Part shown: one piece after another, positions 1 to 8,118 of the stretch
Numbering within the stretch: the stretch's first letter is position 1
How the letters are laid out: each line of letters starts with the position of its first letter
From: Holophagales bacterium UBA2201
GTDB taxonomy: Bacteria; Acidobacteriota; Thermoanaerobaculia; UBA2201
Assembly: GCA_002327305.1 (NCBI GenBank)
Contig: DCUZ01000017.1
Location: 1-20,974 of the forward strand
Length of the DNA: 20,974 bases
Direction: 5' to 3'
Program-made: the position numbers and the translations under genes
Notes under the pieces: generated by a model
What the model was told of the DNA's origin: nothing
What the model saw: the letters and a program-made list of their open reading frames with translations, nothing else
Database searches by the model: none

Positions 1-3000
1 CACCACCGTCCCGCACGTGGTGCCCCGCAGGACGTTGTAGCTGGTGGCTCCGGTGACCGCGGTCCACGTCACCTGGACGTCCGTGCAGCGGTTGTCCGTC
101 GCCGCCACCCCCGTCGGGGCGGCCGGCACCGCCAAACGCACGCCCGCCGCGCAGGTACTGTTGGCGCTCGTCCCGCAGGCGTTCACCGCCACCACCCAAT
201 ATTGGTAGGTGGTCCCCGCCACCGCGCTCGTGTCGGTGTAGGGGCTGGTCACGCCCGTGAAGGTGTTCAGCACCGTCCCGCACGTGGTGCCCCGCAGGAC
301 GTTGTAGCTGGTGGCTCCGGTGACCGCGGTCCACGTCACCTGGACGTCCGTGCAGCGGTTGTCCGTCGCCGCCACCCCCGTCGGGGCGGCCGGCACGGCC
401 GAACGGACGGCGTTGGCGCAGTTGCTGTTGCCGCTCGTCCCGCAGGCGTTGACCGCCTGAACCACGTAGTAGTAGGTCGTCCCCGCCGTCGCCGTCGTGT
501 CGCTGTAGGTGGTCGTGGCGGAGGTGCCGATCTGGGACAGACCCGTGGAGCAGTTGCTGTTGGTCGTCCGCAGGATATTGTAGGAGGTGGCCCCGCTGGA
601 GGCCGTCCAACTCAAATCCACCGCCGTGCAGGTCCCCGTGGCCGACAGCCCCGTCGGCGCCGCGGGGGTGGCCAGGCGGACCGCGTTGGCGCAATTGGAG
701 ATGCCGCTCGTCCCGCAGGTGTTGACGGCCTTGACCGTGTAGTAATAGGTCGTCCCGGCGACCGCGGAGGTGTCGCTGTAGGTGGTCGTGGCGCTCGTCC
801 CGATGGAGGCGGCGCCGGTGGTGCAGTTGCTGTTGGTGGTACGCCAGATTTCATAACTCGTCGCCCCGCTGGAGGCCGTCCAGGAGAGGTCCACCGCCGT
901 GCAGGTCCCCGTCGCCGACAGCCCCGTCGGCGCCGCGGGGGTCTGCAAGGTGTGGGTTCCGGAAGAGCAATTGGAGTAGGAACCCGCCGTCCCGCAGGCG
1001 TTGACCGATTCGACATAGTAGCCGTAGGTGCTTCCCAGCGCCGCGCCGGTATCGGTCCAGGTGGTCCCGGTCTCGCCGGTCCGGACGGAGTTCCACTGGT
1101 TGGAGCCGCAACCGTTGGCGCGGCGATAGACATTGTAGGAGGTCGCCCCCGACACGGCGGCCCAGGAGACCGTCAGCCCCGTGCAGGCGTCGGTGACCGT
1201 GGGCGCGGCCGGGGCGGCGGGGACGGCCGAGCGGACGGCGTTGGCACAGTTGCTGTTGCCGCTCGTTCCGCAGGCGTTGACCGCCTGCACAACATAGTAG
1301 TAGATCGTTCCCGCCGTCGCCGTCGTGTCGCTGTAGGTGGTCGTGGCGGAGGTGCCGATCTGGGACAGACCCGTGGAGCAGTTACTGTTGGTCGTCCGCA
1401 GAACATTGTAGGAGGTGGCCCCGCTGGAGGCTGTCCAGGAGAGGTCCACCGCCGTGCAGGTCCCCGTCGCCGACAGCCCCGTCGGCGCCGCCGGCGTTGC
1501 GAGCCGCGTGGCCGTCAGACAGTTGCTGTTGGCCGATTCCGTGGCGCCGGTGGAGTCGCAGGCGCCGCGAACCACATAGGCGTACTGCGTCCCGGCGACG
1601 GCGGAGGTGTCGGAATAGGTCGTGGCGGTGATCGGTCCGGCGATCTTGCTGTAGCTCCCTCCGCAGGCCCCGGCCACCCGGTAGACATTGTAGGATAGGG
1701 TGGTGCCCGAGCCGGCCGACCAGGAAAGGTCCACGGCCGTGCAGGTTCCCGTGGCCGAGTTCAGCGTCGGGGCGCCCGGGGCGGTGCACCCGCCGCAGGA
1801 GCCCTGGCAATACGAAGTGAGGGCGGAATCAGCCGATTCACACGGCCCGTTGGTGGTCTCGAAGGAGACCACCTTGTAACGGTAATCGGTGGCGCACAGG
1901 AGGTTGCTGTCGGTCCAGGAGGTGACCAGCCCCAGGTTCCCCGAGACATTGGCCCAGGTGAACTCGCCGCTCTTCTGACGGTAGACCCGGTAGCCGTCGT
2001 GCGTCCCCGAGGGGGCGGTCCAGGAAACCAGGATCTGATTGGAGCCGCCCGAGCAGGAGACCCCGGTGGGGGCGTTGGGGATGACGCAGGTGGTGCAATC
2101 GGAGGGGGTGGCGCTCTTGCAGGAGCTCATGGCGCCGGTGCAGGCGGCGTTGGCGGTGGCCGCCTGGACCATGTAGTAATAGGTCACTCCTGGGGAGACA
2201 TCGGTGTCGGTATAGGTGATCTGAGGGTCGGCCACGGTGGCGATCCGGATGAAGTTGGCGTTGCATCCGAATTCGTTGCGATAGATGTGATATTGCGTGG
2301 CGTTGGTGGTATCGGTCCAGGAGAGGGAGATCTGGCAGGCCCCGGCCGAGGGATTGCCCAGGGTGGGGGCGGCGAGGGAGGGGCAGGAGGAGACATTCTT
2401 GTTCTCGTTGGGACAGGAGCCGCCGGGGGGGCAGGCGATGAGGTGCCGGTTGAAGGCGGCATAGATGGCGGCGGCGTTGGGGGTGCCGTCGCACAGGTTG
2501 CCGTTGTCGTCGTCCACCACCCGCAGGGTACGGTACCAGTTGGCGCTTTGGCATCCATTGGAGGTCCAGTTGCTGCACAGGCTGGCGGTGGAGCATTCGT
2601 AAAATTTGCCCGAGGTGGGGCGGGAGAGGTAGAAGATGCGGGCGAAACGCTCCCAGGCGGTGGCGGCGCTCATGCCGGAGACGCCGGTGAGATCGCGCAC
2701 CGGCAGGTCCCACATCGCCTCCCCCATCCCCGCACTGGTGCAGTGTCCCTCGTATCCGCAGGGGTCCGAGTAGGAGGAGGACCAGCAGTCGGTGCAGACC
2801 CAGTTCTTCACCGTGGAGGGAGTATTGCGCGCCTTGGCCGCGTAATTCAATTCGCGCACTCCGCCGCAGTTGTTGCACTGGTTGCCGTAGCCGGCGTTGG
2901 GGCCGCAGTTACGGTCGGAGGCCCAGAAGTAATCGCCGATGCACGAGTTCTGGGTCTGGATCATCCCGCAGGAGTCGCCGTAGGCCTCGCCGGAGCCCCG

Positions 3001-4476
3001 ATCGGTGGAGGCGAGCCCGTCGTTGGCATCGAGGCCGTGGCCGAACTCGTGGAGGAAGATGCCGGCGATGAGGCCAGAGTTGTTGCAGGCGGAACCTCCG
3101 GTGGAACCGGAGCGGTACATGGTCAGGTCGGTGCCGTCCCAGTTGGCGTTGCACTGGGAATTGTAGTTGGACTCGAACTCCAGGGTGTTGTTCAGCCAGG
3201 TATTGGAGGGAAGATAGGTGAGGGCGGTCACCTTCTCGATGGTCACGTGGTAAAGCCCCATGATGCCGGCTTCGGTGGCGTTGCCGTAGGAGGCGCCGGT
3301 GTAGTTGCAGTCCTGGGCCGTGGTGCCGCCGAAGTTGAGGTCGCCGGTGGAGGAGGTGAGGGAGGGCTTGGTGCCGCACATCTCGTTGGTCCAGGCGTAG
3401 GTGCACCCTCCTGTGGGGTGCTCGGTCATGTTCAGCGTGCACTTGACGGTGCCGCCGGGGTAGGGGTAGAGACCGCTTGTGGTGGAGCAGAGGTCGAAAT
3501 TCTCCTCGCGGGTGTAGGCCAGCGACCGTTCCACGAGGGAAGAGCCCCCGCCGATGTGCTCGGGATAGACCCGGGCGCGGATGCGCTGGTAGGTGGCGTA
3601 GTCGGTGGCGTCCTCGAACTTGATCACGCGTCCCGAGTGGGCGTCCACCCAGCCGCGCCACAGCGCGGAGAGGTCGGCCCGCTGGAAGGCGAACTCGTAA
3701 ACGAGGTGATGGCCCACCCGCCGGCCGAAGGGTTTGCCCTCGCCGAGATAGGTGGGGACGAACTTGAGCGCCCCCGCCTGCAGGAACATATCATCGGGGC
3801 GGAACCCGCCGATGTGGCGGCCCAGGGCCCCCATGGCGTCCTGGACCGACAGGCTGGCCAGGGCCGGGATGGCGGGCCGGGCGTAATTGCCGGCAAAGCC
3901 CATGTCCACCAGGTTGCCGTGGTTGAGGCGGGCCTGGAGGATGGCCCCTTCCACGGGGATGCTCTGATGGGTCAACTGGTAGTTGAGGAAACAGAGGTAG
4001 TCGCCGTCGCCGTAGAACCCCGATTCGGGGAGGAGAACCAGGTCCGGGTCGTCCACCTGGAAGAGCCCCGCATTCTCGGCAAAAAAGTTCCGCACCAGGG
4101 CATCCACATCCTGCACGGTGGGCTTCTTCCTCGGCCCGGCGTCCAACAGGCGGATGTCGCCCATGGTCAGGGCATTGCCCAGTCCGGGAACCATGGGGAT
4201 CCCCTCGCCGCCGATGTAGCCCGGGCGCCCCGTCTGGCCGTCGAGGAAGATGCTCCACCCCGTCCCGTAGCGGCCCATGAAATTTTGGTAGGCCGCGTAG
4301 TTGGCCACCAGCGAGGGATTGGCGTTCTCCAGACCGACCGTGTCGGACGGAATGTGTCCCTCGGCGAATATCACCGCGGCCTGCGCCAATGCGTGCGGAT
4401 CCCGATTGACGACAAAGGCCGGAAGGACGCTGGAGAGCAGAAGCAGAAGCAGGGACCAAGTGCGAAAACTGCGCAT
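1..4476 (-). CDS. Secreted zinc metallopeptidase with FnIII repeats (C-terminus beyond window)
   Basis: One uninterrupted frame of 1492 codons runs off the left edge, so the C-terminus is missing. The start (ATG, complement of 4474-4476) has an AGGAGG ribosome site just upstream and opens a signal peptide (MRSFRTW then a leucine run). Residues about 115-300 look like an FTP/PepSY-type propeptide. The catalytic signature HEFGH lies at residues 476-480 (3037-3051), followed by GEAYGD with Glu497 as probable third zinc ligand, a gluzincin arrangement seen in M36/M4-like peptidases; I do not assign the exact family. The catalytic region is Cys-rich. From about residue 702 there are about nine FnIII repeats of 89-98 residues, starting near 702, 801, 898, 992, 1085, 1177, 1268, 1360 and 1449; most carry about four cysteines. 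Likely an exported protease matured by propeptide removal, with a binding or stalk tail. Function confident, substrate unknown. Confidence 0.88.
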   Translation of the reverse strand, partial: MRSFRTWSLLLLLLSSVLPAFVVNRDPHALAQAAVIFAEGHIPSDTVGLENANPSLVANYAAYQNFMGRYGTGWSIFLDGQTGRPGYIGGEGIPMVPGLGNALTMGDIRLLDAGPRKKPTVQDVDALVRNFFAENAGLFQVDDPDLVLLPESGFYGDGDYLCFLNYQLTHQSIPVEGAILQARLNHGNLVDMGFAGNYARPAIPALASLSVQDAMGALGRHIGGFRPDDMFLQAGALKFVPTYLGEGKPFGRRVGHHLVYEFAFQRADLSALWRGWVDAHSGRVIKFEDATDYATYQRIRARVYPEHIGGGSSLVERSLAYTREENFDLCSTTSGLYPYPGGTVKCTLNMTEHPTGGCTYAWTNEMCGTKPSLTSSTGDLNFGGTTAQDCNYTGASYGNATEAGIMGLYHVTIEKVTALTYLPSNTWLNNTLEFESNYNSQCNANWDGTDLTMYRSGSTGGSACNNSGLIAGIFLHEFGHGLDANDGLASTDRGSGEAYGDSCGMIQTQNSCIGDYFWASDRNCGPNAGYGNQCNNCGGVRELNYAAKARNTPSTVKNWVCTDCWSSSYSDPCGYEGHCTSAGMGEAMWDLPVRDLTGVSGMSAATAWERFARIFYLSRPTSGKFYECSTASLCSNWTSNGCQSANWYRTLRVVDDDNGNLCDGTPNAAAIYAAFNRHLIACPPGGSCPNENKNVSSCPSLAAPTLGNPSAGACQISLSWTDTTNATQYHIYRNEFGCNANFIRIATVADPQITYTDTDVSPGVTYYYMVQAATANAACTGAMSSCKSATPSDCTTCVIPNAPTGVSCSGGSNQILVSWTAPSGTHDGYRVYRQKSGEFTWANVSGNLGLVTSWTDSNLLCATDYRYKVVSFETTNGPCESADSALTSYCQGSCGGCTAPGAPTLNSATGTCTAVDLSWSAGSGTTLSYNVYRVAGACGGSYSKIAGPITATTYSDTSAVAGTQYAYVVRGACDSTGATESANSNCLTATRLATPAAPTGLSATGTCTAVDLSWTASSGATSYNVLRTTNSNCSTGLSQIGTSATTTYSDTTATAGTIYYYVVQAVNACGTSGNSNCANAVRSAVPAAPAAPTVTDACTGLTVSWAAVSGATSYNVYRRANGCGSNQWNSVRTGETGTTWTDTGAALGSTYGYYVESVNACGTAGSYSNCSSGTHTLQTPAAPTGLSATGTCTAVDLSWTASSGATSYEIWRTTNSNCTTGAASIGTSATTTYSDTSAVAGTTYYYTVKAVNTCGTSGISNCANAVRLATPAAPTGLSATGTCTAVDLSWTASSGATSYNILRTTNSNCSTGLSQIGTSATTTYSDTTATAGTTYYYVVQAVNACGTSGNSNCANAVRSAVPAAPTGVAATDNRCTDVQVTWTAVTGATSYNVLRGTTCGTVLNTFTGVTSPYTDTSAVAGTTYQYWVVAVNACGTSANSTCAAGVRLAVPAAPTGVAATDNRCTDVQVTWTAVTGATSYNVLRGTTCGTVV
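4..396 (-). repeat. Perfect 126-bp tandem duplication of FnIII-coding DNA
   Basis: Bases 4-129 are identical to 271-396, an offset of 267 bp or exactly 89 codons, which is one FnIII module. The second base pair of flanking sequence already differs on the right (C at 130 against G at 397). It lies inside the metallopeptidase gene and codes for the same module start (AVPAAPTGVAATDNRC). Confidence 0.95.
421..1528 (-). repeat. Near-identical FnIII modules separated by 828 bp
   Basis: The stretch beginning at 421 is nearly identical to that beginning at 1249, an offset of 828 bp (276 codons, about three FnIII modules). They differ at scattered single bases over roughly 270 bp, many of them silent. 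A related copy lies between them (about 660-950). The pattern suggests module duplication and partial homogenisation by recombination. Confidence 0.85.
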
Positions 4477-4521
4477 GACCGCCTCCTATATAGAGATGGG
4501 CAAGTCCAATCTCCTTGATTA

Positions 4522-4551
4522 ATTATGGCTCCAAAAAGCGGTTTTTGTCAA
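4522..4551 (-). promoter_or_regulatory. Sigma-70-like promoter of the metallopeptidase gene
   Basis: Read on the minus strand, TTGACA (4546-4551) is separated by 18 bp from CATAAT (4522-4527). This matches the -35 consensus fully and the -10 in five of six positions. It sits in an AT-rich gap about 45 bp before the start codon at 4476, leaving room for a leader with an AGGAGG ribosome site (about 4481-4487). Confidence 0.65.
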
Positions 4552-4616
4552 GTAGCACAAGCAAAATGAGGTTTTAAATTTATTAATGAAGTGCCAAAAG
4601 AAACTATATCCCTGGA

Positions 4617-4639
4617 ACAATATTTCCGAAATACATTGT
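4617..4639. other. AT-rich interrupted palindrome in the 4477-4652 gap
   Basis: ACAAT-ATTTC-C-GAAAT-AC-ATTGT is an interrupted inverted repeat whose core TATTTCCGAAATA (4621-4633) is symmetric around one base. It lies 14 bp past the stop of the sulfatase-like gene and abuts a minus-strand TTGACA (4637-4642) with no good -10 behind it. It could be an operator or a weak 3' hairpin; no U-tract follows. Confidence 0.4.
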
Positions 4640-4652
4640 CAAGGGTGTTTTT

Positions 4653-6722
4653 TCACTTTCCAAGGGTCCCGGTCTTCTCCCTGGCCTCCTGGAGAAGCGC
4701 GGAGGCCCGCAACCGTTCACCGGAATTGGGAGCGATGGATACCGCCCGGCGGAACATCGGCTCCGCCTTGTCGGGCTTGTCCAGGCGGGAAAGGTAGAGG
4801 GCCCCCAACTGCATCAGCGTTGCGTAATCGGGCGTACCCAACTGGATCACCCTCTCGAGGTAGCGGGCGGCATCTTCGAATTTCCCCTCCTCGGCGGCCA
4901 CCGCCGCCATCTGGTGCAGGCCCTGCCGGTGACCGGGCGTCACGGCGAGGAGACGGTGGAAATAGCCCCGGGCGGCGGGATAGTCGCGACGGCCGAGGGC
5001 GAGGCATCCGGCATAGTAAAGGAGGTTCTGGTCGGTGGTGTCCGTGGCGACGGATGCCGCCACCACCTTCTCCGCCTCTTCGGCCCGCCCGAGGGAGAAC
5101 AGGATGTGAGCCCTCATCCCCAGGGCCGGCTCGAATCCCGGCGAACGGACGAGCGACTCCTCCGCGGCCTTCAGCGCCGCCTCCTTGCGGCCCGCCCCGA
5201 ACAGCGCCCTCGACAGGTAGAGATAGTCCATCTCCGAGGCGGCAGGATAGAGGGCGATGGCTTTGCGGATGAAGGCGGCCGCGTCACCGTGGTAGCCCAG
5301 GTCGAGAAGGATTCCCCCGGCCCGGCCGAGGGCGAAGGGATTGTCCGGGTTGGATTCCAGGACCGCCAGGAGGCGGTCGCGCGCGCCGGCGATGTTGCCT
5401 TTTTGGTAGACCTCCTGGGCCTCCTCGATCCGCTTCAATAGGACCACTCCGTCCTTGGGATCAAGCGAGGCGGCGGAAGGGGAGAGGCGCGGTGCGACGC
5501 TTCCGCCCTGGAGATATCCGAGGGCCTGGAGCCCTTTCACCTCCTCCTCCGACAGGGGGGCGCGCGTCGCGATCCCCCCCGTCCACAGCGGGTCCGCGGC
5601 GACGGCGGCTTCGATCCTTTTCAGCAGGGCGGCGGCGAGCGGAGAGGCCGGATCGAACCGGTTGCGCTCCTCCCGGGGATCGGTCCGCAGGTCGTAAAAC
5701 TCCCTCCGGGGGGCCCGGACGGCCTTTTTTTCCCCGTTGGTGAGGCCGAAAACCGGGGCCCAACCGTATTCGAAAAATGGATAGTAGCTCTCCAGGGGGA
5801 GCCAGGGATCGGGTCGCCGCCATAGCCCTTTCGCGAGCGCTTCCTTAAGTCCGGTCCCATCCGAGGGGGGAGGGACGAGGCCGGCGGCCTCCAGCAGGGT
5901 GGGAAAGAGGTCCATGAGGGCGGCCGGCCCCTCCACCTCCGCCCCCGTCCGCACGCCGGGGCCGGCGGCGATGAGGGGGACGCGGACCGAGGCCTCGTAG
6001 AGGAAGATGCCGTGGAACGGTTCGTCGTGTTCCCCCAGCATCTCCCCGTGGTCCCCGGCCGCGACGACGAGCGTGTCCGCCTCCCGGCCGCTCTCCCTCA
6101 GCCACGCCAGCAGCATTCCCACGCCCGCGTCCATCCGGGCGATCTCCCCGTCGTAGGGGGAGAGACCGGGCGGTCCTCCGCCGGACGGCTCGTAGGGATT
6201 GTGGGGATCGAAAAAGTGGACCCAGGCGAAGAAGGGGGGTCGGACGGTCTTCAACCAGGCGATCGCGGCGCCGGCCGTGGCCCCGGCGGGACGCTCGCGG
6301 GTCCGGGCATCCACGGCGTCGTCGTACCGGCCGAACCCGCGGTCGAGGCCGAAGGACCGCTTCAGGACCGCCCCCGAGACGAAGGCCCCCGTGGCGTATC
6401 CCGCCGCGGCCAGGCGCTCGGCCAGGACGGGATGTTCCCTCCCGAGGGAGAAGAAACCGTTGTGCCGGACGCCGTGGCGGACCGGGAGGAGGCCGGTCAT
6501 GATCGACGCGTGGGCCGGCAGGGTGATGGGGACGGGCGTGTAGGCCGAGCGGAAAAGCGTCCCCCGTTTGGCCAGGGCCTCCAGGTTCGGCGAGGTGGGA
6601 AGGGGATAACCGTAGGGCGTGAGATGGTCGGCCCGGGTGGTGTCGAGGGTGACCAGCAGGAGGTTGGGCCGGTCGGCAGACGCGGCCGCGGCCAGGAGGA
6701 GAACGAGCAGGAGGGACCGCAT
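4653..6722 (-). CDS. Exported sulfatase-like hydrolase with C-terminal TPRs
   Basis: This 689-residue protein has a signal peptide (MRSLLLVLLLAAAASA) and an alkaline-phosphatase/sulfatase fold over residues about 18-400. Visible metal or active-site signatures are LDTTRADHL (Asp27), FDPHNPY (171-177), GDHGEMLGEHDEPFHG (Asp224, His225, His237) and RHG near residue 83. Where sulfatases have C/S-x-P-x-R, this protein has T67-L-P-A-H71. It therefore lacks the Cys or Ser converted to formylglycine, and Thr67 is the probable nucleophile, as in Thr-using phosphatases and phosphoethanolamine transferases of this superfamily. Residues about 430-680 form a run of roughly six TPRs. The TPR half suggests recognition of a protein or assembly in the periplasm. 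Substrate unknown: it may be a phosphodiesterase or transferase rather than a sulfatase. The start has no Shine-Dalgarno; see its promoter. Confidence 0.85.
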   Translation of the reverse strand: MRSLLLVLLLAAAASADRPNLLLVTLDTTRADHLTPYGYPLPTSPNLEALAKRGTLFRSAYTPVPITLPAHASIMTGLLPVRHGVRHNGFFSLGREHPVLAERLAAAGYATGAFVSGAVLKRSFGLDRGFGRYDDAVDARTRERPAGATAGAAIAWLKTVRPPFFAWVHFFDPHNPYEPSGGGPPGLSPYDGEIARMDAGVGMLLAWLRESGREADTLVVAAGDHGEMLGEHDEPFHGIFLYEASVRVPLIAAGPGVRTGAEVEGPAALMDLFPTLLEAAGLVPPPSDGTGLKEALAKGLWRRPDPWLPLESYYPFFEYGWAPVFGLTNGEKKAVRAPRREFYDLRTDPREERNRFDPASPLAAALLKRIEAAVAADPLWTGGIATRAPLSEEEVKGLQALGYLQGGSVAPRLSPSAASLDPKDGVVLLKRIEEAQEVYQKGNIAGARDRLLAVLESNPDNPFALGRAGGILLDLGYHGDAAAFIRKAIALYPAASEMDYLYLSRALFGAGRKEAALKAAEESLVRSPGFEPALGMRAHILFSLGRAEEAEKVVAASVATDTTDQNLLYYAGCLALGRRDYPAARGYFHRLLAVTPGHRQGLHQMAAVAAEEGKFEDAARYLERVIQLGTPDYATLMQLGALYLSRLDKPDKAEPMFRRAVSIAPNSGERLRASALLQEAREKTGTLGK

Positions 6723-6730
6723 GGACGCCT

Positions 6731-6759
6731 ATTGTATCGTTCCGGCCCCTCTTTCGCAA
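6731..6759 (-). promoter_or_regulatory. Promoter of the sulfatase-like gene, probably leaderless
   Basis: On the minus strand TTGCGA (6754-6759), a 17-bp spacer and TACAAT (6731-6736) fit sigma-70 with 4/6 and 5/6 matches. Only eight bases (AGGCGTCC) separate the -10 from the ATG at 6722, so transcription should start at or next to the start codon. No ribosome site could fit. Confidence 0.55.
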
Positions 6760-6779
6760 GGCGGGGGCTGTGCTATCCT
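6752..6779 (+). promoter_or_regulatory. Weak divergent promoter before the radical SAM operon
   Basis: TGCTATCCT (6771-6779) gives an extended-type -10 (TATCCT) with a poor -35 (TTTCGC, 6752-6757, 16-bp spacer). The -35 region overlaps that of the oppositely oriented sulfatase-like promoter. The predicted transcript start (about 6786) falls just before the ATG at 6793, which supports that start over the ATG at 6781. Confidence 0.35.
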
Positions 6780-6792
6780 TATGCCGCCGGCC

Positions 6793-8118
6793 ATGAAGGT
6801 CCTCCTCCTCAACCCCCCCGCCCCCCGCCTCTGCCTGCGCGATTATTTCTGCGCCGAGAGCGCCAAGGCCGACTACCTGTGGCCGCCGCTGGACCTGCTG
6901 GTGCTGTCGGGCCTTCTCGCGGAGGGCTTCGAGGTGGAGGTCCTGGACGCCCTGGCGGAGGGGTTGGACGAGGCGCAGGCGGCGTCCCGCATCGAGAGGG
7001 CGTCCCCCGACGCGGTGGTCGCCCTGGCGGCCGGGTTCCGCCTCGATGCCGACATGGCGTTTCTGGCCCGGGCCAGGGGGCGGCGGCCCTTCCGTCTCGT
7101 GGTCTCGGGAGACGTTCCGCGGGCGCAGCCGGCATGGTTTCTGGAGCGCTATCCGGAAGCGGACGGGGTGCTGATGGACTTTGCCGATCCGTCGGTTGCG
7201 GAGTATCTCCGGGGCGGGAAAGGGGTGCCGGCCGTCCGGGTCCGGGGCCCGGGGCCGGCGCCGCCGGCTCTTGGCGGCCCCCTGTCCTACCCCCTCCCCC
7301 GGCACGAGCGGTTCCCGTTGGCGCGCTACCGCCTGCCCCTGCTGGCGCCGGCCGGGACGCCGATCACCTGCCTCCTGACGGCCCTGGGCTGTCCCTTCTC
7401 GTGCGGATACTGCTCCTTCCCCTCGCTCCCTTACCGCCTCCGCCCCATGGGAGAGGTGTTGGACGAATGGGCCGCCCTTTTGCGCCTCGGCGTGGGAGGC
7501 GTGTTCGTCCGCGACCTCTCCTTTGGCCCCGGCCCGGAGCGGATTCACGCGTTCTGCGAGGGGGTCCGGGCGGCGGACCGGCCCCTCCCCTGGACCTGCG
7601 AGGTCCGCCTCGACCTGCTGGACGAGGCCTCCCTGACGGCGATGAAAGGGGCCGGATGCGCCTGCCTCCTCTTCGGCCTGGAGAATCTGGACCCGGCCCC
7701 CCTGGAGCGGCTGGGGCGGCGCGTGGACGCGGGCCGCCTCCGACGACTGGCCCTCCACTGCCGCCACATCGGCCTCCCCACCCTCGGCCACTACATTCTG
7801 GGCCTTCCCGGCCAGTCGCTTGGGTCCGAGTGGGTCAATGTCGTCCGTGCCTGTGCCTTCCCGGTGGACTACATGGCCTTCAACCGTTTCGTCCCCCGCC
7901 TCGGCGCCGCCCTGCGCGGGGCGGGCCCCGCGGGGCCCGATTTGGACCTGGATGTTTCGACCGGCCGCGCCTCCCTGCGCTGGATCCTGGCCGCCGCCTC
8001 TCTCCTTTTCTACGCCCATCCGCGCCGCGCCCTCCGCCTGGTCCGCCTGTTGGGTCCGGGAGGGCTGACCGCCCAGGCCGCCCATCTATGGAAACGAACG
8101 ATCGCCCCGCCCTGGTAG
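6793..8118 (+). CDS. B12-binding-domain radical SAM protein
   Basis: The 441-residue product opens with a cobalamin-binding-type Rossmann domain (MKVLLLNPPAP at the first strand; residues 1-145), without the DxHxxG motif, as is common in this class. The radical SAM core follows, with the iron-sulfur motif C200-PFS-C204-GY-C207. Enzymes of this class (HpnJ and BchE types, for example) carry out methylations, cyclisations or C-C bond formation on lipids, tetrapyrroles and natural products; the substrate here is not evident. The ATG at 6793 is preferred because the classical MKVLL start lies there; an in-frame ATG at 6781 would add four residues. The gene overlaps the next by 31 bp and heads an operon with a GT-C glycosyltransferase and a UbiA-type enzyme, hinting at a lipid or lipid-linked-sugar substrate. 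Confidence 0.85.
   Translation: MKVLLLNPPAPRLCLRDYFCAESAKADYLWPPLDLLVLSGLLAEGFEVEVLDALAEGLDEAQAASRIERASPDAVVALAAGFRLDADMAFLARARGRRPFRLVVSGDVPRAQPAWFLERYPEADGVLMDFADPSVAEYLRGGKGVPAVRVRGPGPAPPALGGPLSYPLPRHERFPLARYRLPLLAPAGTPITCLLTALGCPFSCGYCSFPSLPYRLRPMGEVLDEWAALLRLGVGGVFVRDLSFGPGPERIHAFCEGVRAADRPLPWTCEVRLDLLDEASLTAMKGAGCACLLFGLENLDPAPLERLGRRVDAGRLRRLALHCRHIGLPTLGHYILGLPGQSLGSEWVNVVRACAFPVDYMAFNRFVPRLGAALRGAGPAGPDLDLDVSTGRASLRWILAAASLLFYAHPRRALRLVRLLGPGGLTAQAAHLWKRTIAPPW

Noticed and set aside
1..1500. Regular DNA repeats as a CRISPR or minisatellite
   Set aside because: Units of about 270 bp translate in frame into FnIII modules; there are no short identical repeats with unique spacers.
1999..4518. 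Long plus-strand open frame (over 800 codons) opposite the metallopeptidase
   Set aside because: Its translation is Gly/Val/Ala-rich without domains, and it is antisense to a frame with clear catalytic motifs and FnIII repeats. It is a by-product of high GC.
4586..5272. Plus-strand open frame beginning in the 4477-4652 gap
   Set aside because: Most of it is antisense to the TPR part of the sulfatase-like gene and is Pro/Arg/Gly-rich; it has no ribosome site.
6781..6792. ATG at 6781 as the start of the first radical SAM gene
   Set aside because: It lies one base after the likely -10 and adds MPPA before the family-typical MKVLL start. It is still possible if a promoter farther upstream is used.
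5845..8085. Minus-strand open frame of 746 codons spanning the divergent 6722-6793 gap
   Set aside because: It covers parts of two real genes in wrong frames, crosses the promoter region and has low-complexity Arg/Gly/Pro composition.
6012..8087. N-terminal 690-codon extension of the GT-C frame
   Set aside because: The extension runs antisense to the sulfatase-like gene and out of frame over the radical SAM gene. The real start (ATG 8088) gives a normal first membrane helix.
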